From an uncultured Bacteroidota bacterium (GTDB lineage Bacteria; Bacteroidota; Bacteroidia; Bacteroidales; GCA-2748055), in assembly GCA_937129385.1 (NCBI GenBank), contig CAKZNC010000019.1, positions 1-62,604 of the forward strand: DNA of 62,604 bases, read 5' to 3'. Below the pieces are notes generated by a model. The model had not been told where the DNA came from, searched no databases, and saw nothing but the letters and a program-made list of their open reading frames with translations. Shown here one piece after another: positions 38,160 through 46,852 of this stretch; the stretch's first letter is position 1; each line of letters begins with the position of its first letter. A program made the translations under genes and the position numbers.

Positions 38160-40397
38160 ATGGCATCTAGAAGAGACTTTCTCAGGGTCTCTGCTTTTGG
38201 TATAGGCGGCATGTTCGTTGCGGCCGCAGGCTTGAAACTCCAGGCTTCCATTAGTGACCTGAATGAGCGCTCCGATAAACTGTATCTGAATCTCATCAAG
38301 ACTCCCACATATTGCGAAGTATGCTTCTGGAAGTGTGCTGGATGGGTCTACAAAACCGATGAGGGCGAGATCTGGAAAATCGTTGGCAACGAGATCGATC
38401 AGCACTGCAATGGCCGTTTCTGTCCGCGTGGAACAGGGGGAGTGGGGATGTATCATGATGAAGCCCGCCTGAAGACCCCATTGATCAGAACAGGTGAAAG
38501 AGGGGAACAGAAATTCAGAAAGGCATCATGGGAAGAGGCGCTGGATATGGTGGCCAAAAACCTGCAGAACATTGCCGACAAACATGGCCCGGAAACAATC
38601 GCGCTGCTTTCGCATGGGTCAGGGGGTAAGTATTTTACCAACCTGATCAAGGCACTTGGATCAGACAGCTCTGCAGCACCCTCGTTCTCCCAGTGCAAAG
38701 GTCCCAGGGAAATCGCCTTTTTAAATACATTTGGTGAAGAGGTGCTTTCACCGGAAAGAACTGATATCCGTGATACGCGTTGCATGGTACTCATTGGTGC
38801 TCACATCGGTGAGAATATGCATAACGGCCAGGTCCAGGAGATGTCAGATGCCATCGACAAGGGCGCATCGATCATTACCGTAGATCCCCGTTTTTCAGTG
38901 GTTGCCGGAAAATCGAAATTCTGGTTACCTGTCAAACCCGCCACAGACATCGCCCTGCTTCTTGCATGGATTCATGTGATCATTTATGAAAACCAATATG
39001 ATGCCGGGTATGTGGAGAAATACACATACGGTTTTGACTACCTGAAACAGCATGTAAAAAATTTCACCCCTGAGTGGGCCTATGGTATAACGACCATCAA
39101 ACCCGGCACAATACGTGAGACGGCCAGGGAAATGGCCAATGCATCACCTGCTGTGATCATTCATCCCGGGCGACATGTTACCTGGTATGGGGATGACACG
39201 CAAAGATTGCGTGCAGTTGCGATACTCAATGCGCTACTTGGTTCATGGGGAAGACGCGGTGGATTCTATCAGCCCGAATCCATGCCTGTTCCGTCGGCAC
39301 CGCACCCTCCCTATCCAAAACCCCGGAAAACATGGCGGGATGCACTCAATGGTAAATTCAACATGACCGAGCTTCCGCTGGCATCGGAGTTTGTGGAGGC
39401 AAGCCTGCCGGATAGTGACCGGGACCTGCAATACAAGGCATGGATCGTCAACGGTACAAACCTGATCTTTACCCTTCCCGATCAGCAAAAAACGATCGAT
39501 GCACTTAAAAACCTGGAATTTGTTGCAGTGGTGGATACCATGCCCATGGAAATCACTGCCTGGGCCGATGTCATCCTGCCGGAATGTACCTACCTGGAGA
39601 GGTATGACTCCATCAGGAACAGCCCGCATCGTCTCCCTTCCATCGCAGTGCGTATACCTGCTGTTGATCCGAAATATGATACCCGCTCTGCCTGGTGGAT
39701 GGCGAGGGAGATCGGATTACGGATGGGACTTGACGACTATTTTCCCTTCGAGACTCAGGAAGAGGAACTCGACTGGCAATTGAAGGAACTGGGAACTTCC
39801 CTTGAGGAGATGACAAGGAAAGGCGTCAAGAATTTTGAAAGGAGCTGGGACGACCTCTATATTGCTAAGGGTCAGGAGATGGAATTCTTCACAAATACAG
39901 GAAAGATAGAACTCTATTCCACATCAATGGCCGCAGCAGGCTTTGATCCGTTGCCGGTCTATACAAAACACGAACTGCCGCCTGCAGGCTTCTACAGGCT
40001 AAACTACGGTAGGGCTCCGATGCATACATTCAGCCGCACTTCCAATAATCCAAACCTGACCGATCTGATGGCTGAGAATACCCTTTGGGTAAACCCGAAG
40101 ATTTCAAAGATCGAGGGGATTGAGAATGACCAATATGTATGGCTGGAAAATTCAAAAGGTATCATCAGTACATTTCCCATCAAGGTCAGAGTTACCGAAA
40201 GAATTCGCTGGGATTCGGTGTACATGGTGCACGGATTCGGGCATCAGAACAAAATGCTGGAACGATGTTTTGGTAAAGGTGCGAGCGATACAGAGCTGAT
40301 GAGCATCGTTCATAAGGATCCTGTAATGGGAGGTACAGGTATGCGAGGAAATTTTGTACGTATTCACATTGAAAAACCACAGGAGGAATTGTCATGA
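38160..40397 (+). CDS. Mo-bisPGD oxidoreductase catalytic subunit (thiosulfate/polysulfide reductase PhsA/PsrA-like), Tat-exported
   Basis: Tat motif SRRDFLRV; 4Fe-4S motif CEVCFWKCAGW...CNGRFCPRG; candidate Mo-ligand Cys in FSQCKGPRE. Start reset to MASRRDF at 38160. Confidence 0.88.
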   Translation: MASRRDFLRVSAFGIGGMFVAAAGLKLQASISDLNERSDKLYLNLIKTPTYCEVCFWKCAGWVYKTDEGEIWKIVGNEIDQHCNGRFCPRGTGGVGMYHDEARLKTPLIRTGERGEQKFRKASWEEALDMVAKNLQNIADKHGPETIALLSHGSGGKYFTNLIKALGSDSSAAPSFSQCKGPREIAFLNTFGEEVLSPERTDIRDTRCMVLIGAHIGENMHNGQVQEMSDAIDKGASIITVDPRFSVVAGKSKFWLPVKPATDIALLLAWIHVIIYENQYDAGYVEKYTYGFDYLKQHVKNFTPEWAYGITTIKPGTIRETAREMANASPAVIIHPGRHVTWYGDDTQRLRAVAILNALLGSWGRRGGFYQPESMPVPSAPHPPYPKPRKTWRDALNGKFNMTELPLASEFVEASLPDSDRDLQYKAWIVNGTNLIFTLPDQQKTIDALKNLEFVAVVDTMPMEITAWADVILPECTYLERYDSIRNSPHRLPSIAVRIPAVDPKYDTRSAWWMAREIGLRMGLDDYFPFETQEEELDWQLKELGTSLEEMTRKGVKNFERSWDDLYIAKGQEMEFFTNTGKIELYSTSMAAAGFDPLPVYTKHELPPAGFYRLNYGRAPMHTFSRTSNNPNLTDLMAENTLWVNPKISKIEGIENDQYVWLENSKGIISTFPIKVRVTERIRWDSVYMVHGFGHQNKMLERCFGKGASDTELMSIVHKDPVMGGTGMRGNFVRIHIEKPQEELS

Positions 40398-40927
40398 GAT
40401 ATGCCATGGCGATCGACACGAAAAAATGTGTCGGATGCAGCGACTGCGTAGTCGCCTGCCAGACCGAAAATCATGTGCCCATTGGCTATTGCCGTGACTG
40501 GGTTGTTGAAGTGATGGATGGCACCTATCCCCAGCTTGAGATGGAGATCCGTTCGGAGAGGTGTAACCAGTGCGGCAACGCACCATGTGTGCGTTGTTGT
40601 CCCACCGGTGCCAGCCATTTTGAGGAGGGTGGACTCGTCCTGGTAACGGCCGATAAATGTATTGGTTGCGGGGCATGTATACAGTCATGCCCGTATGATG
40701 CAAGGTATTCGCATCCCGACGGACATGTTGACAAATGTACATTCTGTAACCACCGGGTGGAAGTGGGAGGAAAACCTGCCTGTGTTGAAGCCTGCCCGAC
40801 AAAATGCATGTATTTTGGCGACCTGGATGATCCTGGAAGCGATGTGTCTAAAGTGCTGAAAACCCGGAAATCAAAAACCCTCATCCCGGAAGCCGGAACT
40901 GAGCCTTACCTCTACTTTCTAATCTAA
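40394..40927 (+). CDS. 4Fe-4S ferredoxin-type electron transfer subunit (PhsB/PsrB-like)
   Basis: CVGCSDCVVACQTEN, CNQCGNAPCVRCCP, CIGCGACIQSCPYDAR, CTFCNHR...CVEACPT cluster motifs. Confidence 0.92.
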   Translation: MRYAMAIDTKKCVGCSDCVVACQTENHVPIGYCRDWVVEVMDGTYPQLEMEIRSERCNQCGNAPCVRCCPTGASHFEEGGLVLVTADKCIGCGACIQSCPYDARYSHPDGHVDKCTFCNHRVEVGGKPACVEACPTKCMYFGDLDDPGSDVSKVLKTRKSKTLIPEAGTEPYLYFLI

Positions 40928-40939
40928 AAAACACCCGCA

Positions 40940-41881
40940 ATGAGAGAAGAAATTATCATAAGTGGCCGGATGAATCCAAACATCGATCCGTACCTGCATA
41001 TCTGGCACTGGCAAATACCATTGTACCTCTTCCTGGGAGGTCTTGCTGCCGGAATCCTCTTCTTTTCTGCATACAATCATGTGACCGGAAAGGAAGAAAA
41101 ATACAGGGCTGCATCTTATATCTCCACCTTGATTGTTCCACTGCTCCTGGTATTCGGACTCTTCAGCCTGTTCCTCGACCTGAAACATAAAATGTATTTC
41201 TGGAGATTGTATACCACAATCAAACTGGAATCCCCGATGTCGTGGGGAGCTTGGGTGTTGATGCTGGTAACGCCGCTCTCCTTTATCCTGGCTGCGATCA
41301 ACCTGAAAAAGGTCTTCCCTGGATGGAAATGGAAATACCCGCTTATGCAAACGCTTGATGACTTCTTTGAGAATTACAGGAGGACCATTGCATGGATCCT
41401 GGTGGTCGCAGCACCGATCCTTGGAATATATACCGGTATCCTGTTCTCTGCATTCAACGCACGCCCCCTCTGGAATACTTCTATCCTTGGACCCCTCTTT
41501 CTTGTGTCGGGTTTGTCAACAGGAGCTGCAGTCAATATCCTGTTCTCTAAAGACCATGCAGAAAGACTGGCCTTCACCAGGATCGACCTGGTGCTGATCG
41601 GAATAGAATTGTTCCTGATCACACACATGTTCATGGGGTTCATGGCGAGCACACAGGTGCAGATCGACTCCGCAAAATTATTCCTGGGTGGACCTTATAC
41701 CGCACAATTCTGGGTGCTGGTGGTAATGCTCGGACTTGTGATCCCTGCATTCCTGGAGATCCTGGAACTAAAGAAATTTAAAATTCCGGCAATTGTTCCC
41801 GCCGGCCTGGTCCTGATGGGCGGATTGATCCTCAGGTTTATACTTACAAACGCCGGTCAAATGAGCAGATGGTTGTACTAA
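40940..41881 (+). CDS. NrfD/PsrC-family polytopic membrane anchor subunit
   Basis: WHWQIPLYLFLGGLAAGILFFSA N-terminal NrfD signature, multiple TM helices, operon position. Confidence 0.9.
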   Translation: MREEIIISGRMNPNIDPYLHIWHWQIPLYLFLGGLAAGILFFSAYNHVTGKEEKYRAASYISTLIVPLLLVFGLFSLFLDLKHKMYFWRLYTTIKLESPMSWGAWVLMLVTPLSFILAAINLKKVFPGWKWKYPLMQTLDDFFENYRRTIAWILVVAAPILGIYTGILFSAFNARPLWNTSILGPLFLVSGLSTGAAVNILFSKDHAERLAFTRIDLVLIGIELFLITHMFMGFMASTQVQIDSAKLFLGGPYTAQFWVLVVMLGLVIPAFLEILELKKFKIPAIVPAGLVLMGGLILRFILTNAGQMSRWLY

Positions 41882-41894
41882 AAAAATAATTGAT

Positions 41895-42434
41895 ATGTCA
41901 GAACAATCCATTCCTGAATTCAGGAAAACAAGTTACTTCAATCCCTACGTTGGCGGCGTCCTGCTTGGACTGGTGCTGCTGGCGGCCTTCTATATCTCCG
42001 GACGGGGACTTGGCGCAAGTGGGGCAGTGAAAAGTGCAGTTGTGGCTGGTGTGGAAACCATTGCACCGTCGCATGCCGAAAATACTAAATTCTATAGTGA
42101 TTATGCCGACGCGCATCCAAACGGACCCCTGAAATCATGGCTGGTATTCGAGATGCTGGGCGTTCTCATCGGTGGTTTTATCTCCGGAGCAATACATGGA
42201 AGACTGAAACTCCAGGTGGAGCATTCTCCAAAGATCACGTCCCGGAAAAGACTCATATTTGCCCTTGCCGGCGGGATCCTGTTTGGAATTGGATCCCAGC
42301 TGGGCAGAGGATGTACAAGTGGCTCTGCACTTTCGGGCATGGCAGTACTCAGTATGGGTGGATTCATATCGATGATCTTCATCTTCGGTACCGCCTATGC
42401 CCTGGCATATTTTGTAAGAAAATTATGGATTTAA
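41895..42434 (+). CDS. YeeE/YedE half-transporter (first half)
   Basis: RKRLIFALAGGILFGIGSQLGRGCTSGSALSGMAVLSMGGFISMIFIFGTAYALAYF: GCTSGxxLSG motif. Confidence 0.87.
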   Translation: MSEQSIPEFRKTSYFNPYVGGVLLGLVLLAAFYISGRGLGASGAVKSAVVAGVETIAPSHAENTKFYSDYADAHPNGPLKSWLVFEMLGVLIGGFISGAIHGRLKLQVEHSPKITSRKRLIFALAGGILFGIGSQLGRGCTSGSALSGMAVLSMGGFISMIFIFGTAYALAYFVRKLWI

Positions 42435-42447
42435 AAAGAACTGAAAA

Positions 42448-43044
42448 ATGGGACCACTAATAGTATATGAGAATATTACACAGAATACGAATCTGTTCTT
42501 TGCTTTCCTGATCGGAATCGGTTTCGGTTTCGTATTGGAGGCCAGCGGCTTCTCATCCAGCAGAAAACTCGCAGGACAGTTTTACGGGTATGATACCACG
42601 GTGATCAAGGTGTTCTTTACCGCTGCAATTACTGCAGGGATCGGTCTGCTTATATTCGGTCTGTTTGGCTGGATCGACCTGGACCTTATCTACATCAACC
42701 CGTACTATAAATGGTCCACCATCGTCGGTGGAATGATCATGGGTGCCGGCTTCATCCTGGGGGGATTCTGCCCCGGGACAAGCTTTACAGGCGTCGCAAT
42801 TGGTAAGATCGATGCAATGATTTTTGTTGGAGGACTTCTACTTGGTATCCTCATTTTTACTGAAGGATATCCCATCTTTGAAGGACTCTATATGGCTGCA
42901 TATAAAGGAACTCCAAGAGTAAGCTCCATGATGGGCATTTCAGACGGACTCTTTCTGCTTGGCCTCGTAATCGTTGCCTTTGGCATGTTTTATGTTGCAG
43001 AATGGGCGGAGAAAAAATTTCCATTGAAAGAAGGATCAAAATAA
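42448..43044 (+). CDS. YeeE/YedE half-transporter (second half)
   Basis: GFVLEASGFSSSRKLAGQFYGYDTTVIKVFFTA...GAGFILGGFCPGTSFTGVAIGKIDAMIFVGGLLLGILIF: GGFCPGTS motif. Confidence 0.87.
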   Translation: MGPLIVYENITQNTNLFFAFLIGIGFGFVLEASGFSSSRKLAGQFYGYDTTVIKVFFTAAITAGIGLLIFGLFGWIDLDLIYINPYYKWSTIVGGMIMGAGFILGGFCPGTSFTGVAIGKIDAMIFVGGLLLGILIFTEGYPIFEGLYMAAYKGTPRVSSMMGISDGLFLLGLVIVAFGMFYVAEWAEKKFPLKEGSK

Positions 43045-43055
43045 AACTCAACACA

Positions 43056-43700
43056 ATGAAAAACGTAAAGATCAAAAGTACAAGGGTATTGCTTGCCGTT
43101 ATCTATATCCCGGTTGCATTTGTCCTTGCTTTCGCACCGGTGAAAACCAACAAACCCAATGCGCTCTCTTCTGAAGAGTTGCTTGAAGAGGTGAACAGCA
43201 GCGTCCAGTTCATCAGTCCTGACGATGTGGCTGACAGAATCATCAAGCAGGATCCGTTTCTTCAGCTGATCGATGTGCGGACCCCGGAAGAGTTTGAGAA
43301 ATTCAGCCTTCCCGGTGCGATCAATATTCCTCTTGCCCAACTGCTTTCCGATGAATATGCCTATATCCTCAATCAGTCGGATTACATCAATGTCTACTAT
43401 TCAAACGGTACTGTCTTTGCCTCCCAGGCATGGTTGCTTACACGGATGAAAGGATATGAGAACAATTATGTGCTGATGGGCGGACTCAATTACTGGGCCG
43501 AGACGATCATGAATCCGGAAGCGCCTTCCTCAACCAGCCCTAACGAAGAAGTTGCGAAATATAATTTCAGGAAGGGAGCCAGCCAGGTTCTCGGCGGTGG
43601 TGCGACTGAAAATGATTCAGCTGCGACAAGCATCCTTGCAGCACCAAAACCGCCTATCAAGAAAAACACCCAGAGAAAAAGGGTACAGGGAGGTTGCTGA
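43056..43700 (+). CDS. Membrane-anchored/periplasmic rhodanese-fold protein lacking the active-site Cys, with C-terminal GGC
   Basis: N-terminal hydrophobic segment; LQLIDVRTPEEFEKFSLPGAINIPLAQL; active-site loop VYYSNGTVFASQA; C-terminus KKNTQRKRVQGGC. Start reset to 43056. Confidence 0.85.
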   Translation: MKNVKIKSTRVLLAVIYIPVAFVLAFAPVKTNKPNALSSEELLEEVNSSVQFISPDDVADRIIKQDPFLQLIDVRTPEEFEKFSLPGAINIPLAQLLSDEYAYILNQSDYINVYYSNGTVFASQAWLLTRMKGYENNYVLMGGLNYWAETIMNPEAPSSTSPNEEVAKYNFRKGASQVLGGGATENDSAATSILAAPKPPIKKNTQRKRVQGGC

Positions 43701-43703
43701 TAC

Positions 43704-45149
43704 TTAAAGAATCAGGGGCCGGTCCACAGGGCCGGCCTTTTTTCCTGCCCGCTGCCATCCAAACGCAAGGTTCATTCCAAACCACAGATTGACCGATCGT
43801 GTATCCAGCGGGTTCAATGCTCCGCTGACAATATTATCAGAGATCAGGTAGAGATTCAATGGTCCTACATTGAATGAAAGTCCCGCCCCGATATTATTGA
43901 AGGTGTTGCTCATATAGGAGTAACTCAATGACAGGTTGATGAATTTTCCGGTCGTCATATTTACCGAGCCTGTGAATTGCTGGGAAATATTCTCGCCCAG
44001 GAAATCTGTCCTTGAGAGAAGCCCCAGCCCGATCTTCTCAATAGGGTAATAAGATACACCAACAAATAGTTTGGTATTCAGTTTTGAAAAATAGGGCGTT
44101 CCCGTAACGAAGGAGATTGAATTGATCAGGGAATCCGTCAATTCAGAAACAAAAGTGGTGTCAACGCCTGTAAAGGGATTGACCTCGATTCCCCTGAATT
44201 CATATTGAAAATCAAAATTGCCTTCCATGGTGTTCTTCCACCGGATCCCCCCAATATCCATGACTGAAGCGCTCACCAGCAATTGAGGCAGGATCCTGTA
44301 TGACGCACCTATATCCAGGGCAAGACCCGCCTGGTCAGGATTGAGAAATGTCCTGACAATCTCACCAGGTGATGCATTATCGATGAAGGTAGAATCAATG
44401 GTGAATGGATCCTCATTCTCAATGTCGCTGTTAAAAGTAACTACAGATTGCGGGGCTGCAACACTCATCTGCATACTGGAATTTACATTCCAGGCCTCCA
44501 TGGAGGTGGAAATATCAAATACCGAATTTCGCGTCGCAACATTGGCAATCCCGAACAGTAACTTTCCCCTGATTCCTACATCCAGTCCGGGCAAAAGAAA
44601 ATCCTTTCTTGAATAGCCCATTGAAAATTCATTGAACACATTCACATCCACTCCGATTCCACTGAGTGAGATTGTCGAACCGTCAGGAGCACCATCAAAC
44701 ATTACATCAAAAATTCCCCTTGGATAAGAGATATTTCCATCCACCCTTGTGGTAATATCAAAAGAAAAGAAACTCTTTCCAGACCTGAACCCAAAGGATG
44801 CCAGGGAGGTCCCAAGACTTGACAACATGTAGTTGGTCTCCTTGAGATTCTTTAAAAATGCATCCTTGTCTGCCAGTGGATGAAAGGGGGTCACCAGCGA
44901 ATCAATCTCCTGGTTATAGGTAATTACATCGTTAAAACCAAGTGAACTTGAACTTACCTGGAACCTGAGCGGTGCTACACCGGGCATCCCGATGTAAAAA
45001 CCCCAACCCGGCTGGATCGAAGGGTTAATGCGGTTCGACTGTGGCACCCCGGGCATGAAATACAATGAATTTGGGATCTGACCTGCCACGCCAACACCCA
45101 GTATGGTAAATAATAAACCGCTAATGATAGATCTCCTGAAACTTTTCAT
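43704..45149 (-). CDS. DUF5723-like outer-membrane beta-barrel-type protein
   Basis: Signal peptide; SLYFMPGVPQSNRINPSIQPGWGFYIGMPGVAPLRFQVSSSSLGFNDVI; alternating beta-strand C-terminus. Confidence 0.65.
   Translation of the reverse strand: MKSFRRSIISGLLFTILGVGVAGQIPNSLYFMPGVPQSNRINPSIQPGWGFYIGMPGVAPLRFQVSSSSLGFNDVITYNQEIDSLVTPFHPLADKDAFLKNLKETNYMLSSLGTSLASFGFRSGKSFFSFDITTRVDGNISYPRGIFDVMFDGAPDGSTISLSGIGVDVNVFNEFSMGYSRKDFLLPGLDVGIRGKLLFGIANVATRNSVFDISTSMEAWNVNSSMQMSVAAPQSVVTFNSDIENEDPFTIDSTFIDNASPGEIVRTFLNPDQAGLALDIGASYRILPQLLVSASVMDIGGIRWKNTMEGNFDFQYEFRGIEVNPFTGVDTTFVSELTDSLINSISFVTGTPYFSKLNTKLFVGVSYYPIEKIGLGLLSRTDFLGENISQQFTGSVNMTTGKFINLSLSYSYMSNTFNNIGAGLSFNVGPLNLYLISDNIVSGALNPLDTRSVNLWFGMNLAFGWQRAGKKAGPVDRPLIL
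43717..43743 (+). terminator. Intrinsic terminator for the sulfur operon, inside the 3' end of the convergent CDS
   Basis: GGCCGGTCC-ACA-GGGCCGGCC-TTTTTT: 9-bp stem with one G-T wobble and a T6 tract. Confidence 0.85.
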
Positions 45150-45173
45150 AGGTATCAGTTCTGGTTGGTATTG

Positions 45174-46850
45174 TTATTCAAAATTCAGTTCAGATGGATT
45201 GATACGGAAATCAGCAGCAACAGCAAGCTGATAATCCAGCAGGTAATGACTAAAGAATTTCACAGTAGGTACGCCATTGTCTGTTGTACGCGCAGTGGCA
45301 ACAAACATGATCCTGGAGGCATTTTCAAGACCGTCCATCTCTTCTGCCGTCAATGTTATATCAATTACATTGGGCTGAAGCAGGCCCCTGTCGATCTCCC
45401 CATCTGCATTGACAGGCGCAGCATCAAGTAAAGGTATCTTTTCATCAAAGAGCGAATCCACCGGAAGATATGTATCGTCCACAAAATAGACCTGGGTGGC
45501 GATTTCCAGGGGCCACTCGTTCACAGTCGTGAGCCTGAAACTGATGCTCTCAATAAAATCGAGGTTCATCATCAGGCTGTCAAATGCGATGTCCAGGGTG
45601 TCCTTCAATGTATACCCTGTAGTGCTCAGCCACATTGGCAATAGCACCTCGGCCTCCAGTACCATTTTACTCGTATCAAGAAGGAAATTCTGCTCCGTGG
45701 AACCCGGCGGATTTCCCGTGGATGCAGCAAATGAAAATTCGATCATGTCAGGAACACTCGAAATGAGCTCATCTATATTGGAGGTTGCAACATTGTAATA
45801 TCGTTCCGTTGTCCTGGTCTGCCCCAGCTCCTCTACCGTCGGTGCATAGATGAGAAATGGATTCATCGTATCATTTTTAAAGTCCAGGTCGGTAAACGTT
45901 CCATCCAGGAATGACCGGGCTCTGAAATAATTGATGTCCAGCGACATAGGAACTCCAAATGAATTGTGTACCGCCAGGTTGAACTGCGGATCAGCAAAAT
46001 AGATATCTGGAAATTCCTCCAGCGATTCAAAAAATGCCAGTTCAATAGATTCCTCCAGGTCGGTGATGGATCGTTCGGCAATATGACCGAAAACCGAATG
46101 ATACTTGAGGTCGGTAAATGTCATCGTGACCCCCGCCTCTTCATCTATATCAATGCCTGCAGGTGACTTGACCAGGTTCAGGTGGAAGTATATTTCAACA
46201 ACAGCAGAATCATTGATCTCATCCATTGTAAGGGTATACCCGGTAAGGTCATAATCTGAGTTGTTATAAAAGTCCCCGGCTGTGGAACTGATCTCAAAAG
46301 TAATGTCAAGCGTATCACCATTTTCGTCCATGATGTTATTACTGGTGATGTTCAACTCCCCGGAATGCCTGAATTCACTGAAAGCTTCGAGGTTTAGAAA
46401 TCCCGCCTTGACCCTGATGCTGTCGATCCGGTCTCCCGGCTCTATTGCAAAATCCATCCGCTCCACTTTGGTAAATGTGTAGTTTTCTCCTTCCGGCAAC
46501 AGGGTCCATGCCGGAATGTTGATGTCCGATTGGATATAGGTCTCAGCAGTGATGTGGTCTGGAATCTCAACAACCTCCTCAGCATTCAGGGAAAATGCAG
46601 TATCAGCATAAGAAACCAGTATCAGGCTGTCCTCGGTAAGTGAGATCAAGCCGGCACTGTCATTCAATGACTCCAGGATGTCCTGTATGCTGAAACTTCC
46701 ATAGGCAAGCGGAGCCGCCAATGAAGGACTGAACTCCACTTCACTGGATAATTTTTCCATGTTGAACTGGTCAAGGTAACTCTCGCAGGACCAAAGTCCG
46801 GCGACTATAAAAACCCCTGCCAACAGTATATTGAATCTGCTTCGTCTCAT
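45174..46850 (-). CDS. Hypothetical lipoprotein
   Basis: Lipobox-like MRRSRFNILLAGVFIVAGLWSCESYL; 558 aa; beta-rich; no family recognised. Confidence 0.65.
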   Translation of the reverse strand: MRRSRFNILLAGVFIVAGLWSCESYLDQFNMEKLSSEVEFSPSLAAPLAYGSFSIQDILESLNDSAGLISLTEDSLILVSYADTAFSLNAEEVVEIPDHITAETYIQSDINIPAWTLLPEGENYTFTKVERMDFAIEPGDRIDSIRVKAGFLNLEAFSEFRHSGELNITSNNIMDENGDTLDITFEISSTAGDFYNNSDYDLTGYTLTMDEINDSAVVEIYFHLNLVKSPAGIDIDEEAGVTMTFTDLKYHSVFGHIAERSITDLEESIELAFFESLEEFPDIYFADPQFNLAVHNSFGVPMSLDINYFRARSFLDGTFTDLDFKNDTMNPFLIYAPTVEELGQTRTTERYYNVATSNIDELISSVPDMIEFSFAASTGNPPGSTEQNFLLDTSKMVLEAEVLLPMWLSTTGYTLKDTLDIAFDSLMMNLDFIESISFRLTTVNEWPLEIATQVYFVDDTYLPVDSLFDEKIPLLDAAPVNADGEIDRGLLQPNVIDITLTAEEMDGLENASRIMFVATARTTDNGVPTVKFFSHYLLDYQLAVAADFRINPSELNFE

Positions 46851-46852
46851 AG

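Noticed and set aside
38012-38160. AT-rich block before the Mo-oxidoreductase considered as a phage attachment site or IS remnant
   Set aside because: No direct repeats, integrase or transposase nearby; promoter/operator explanation is simpler.
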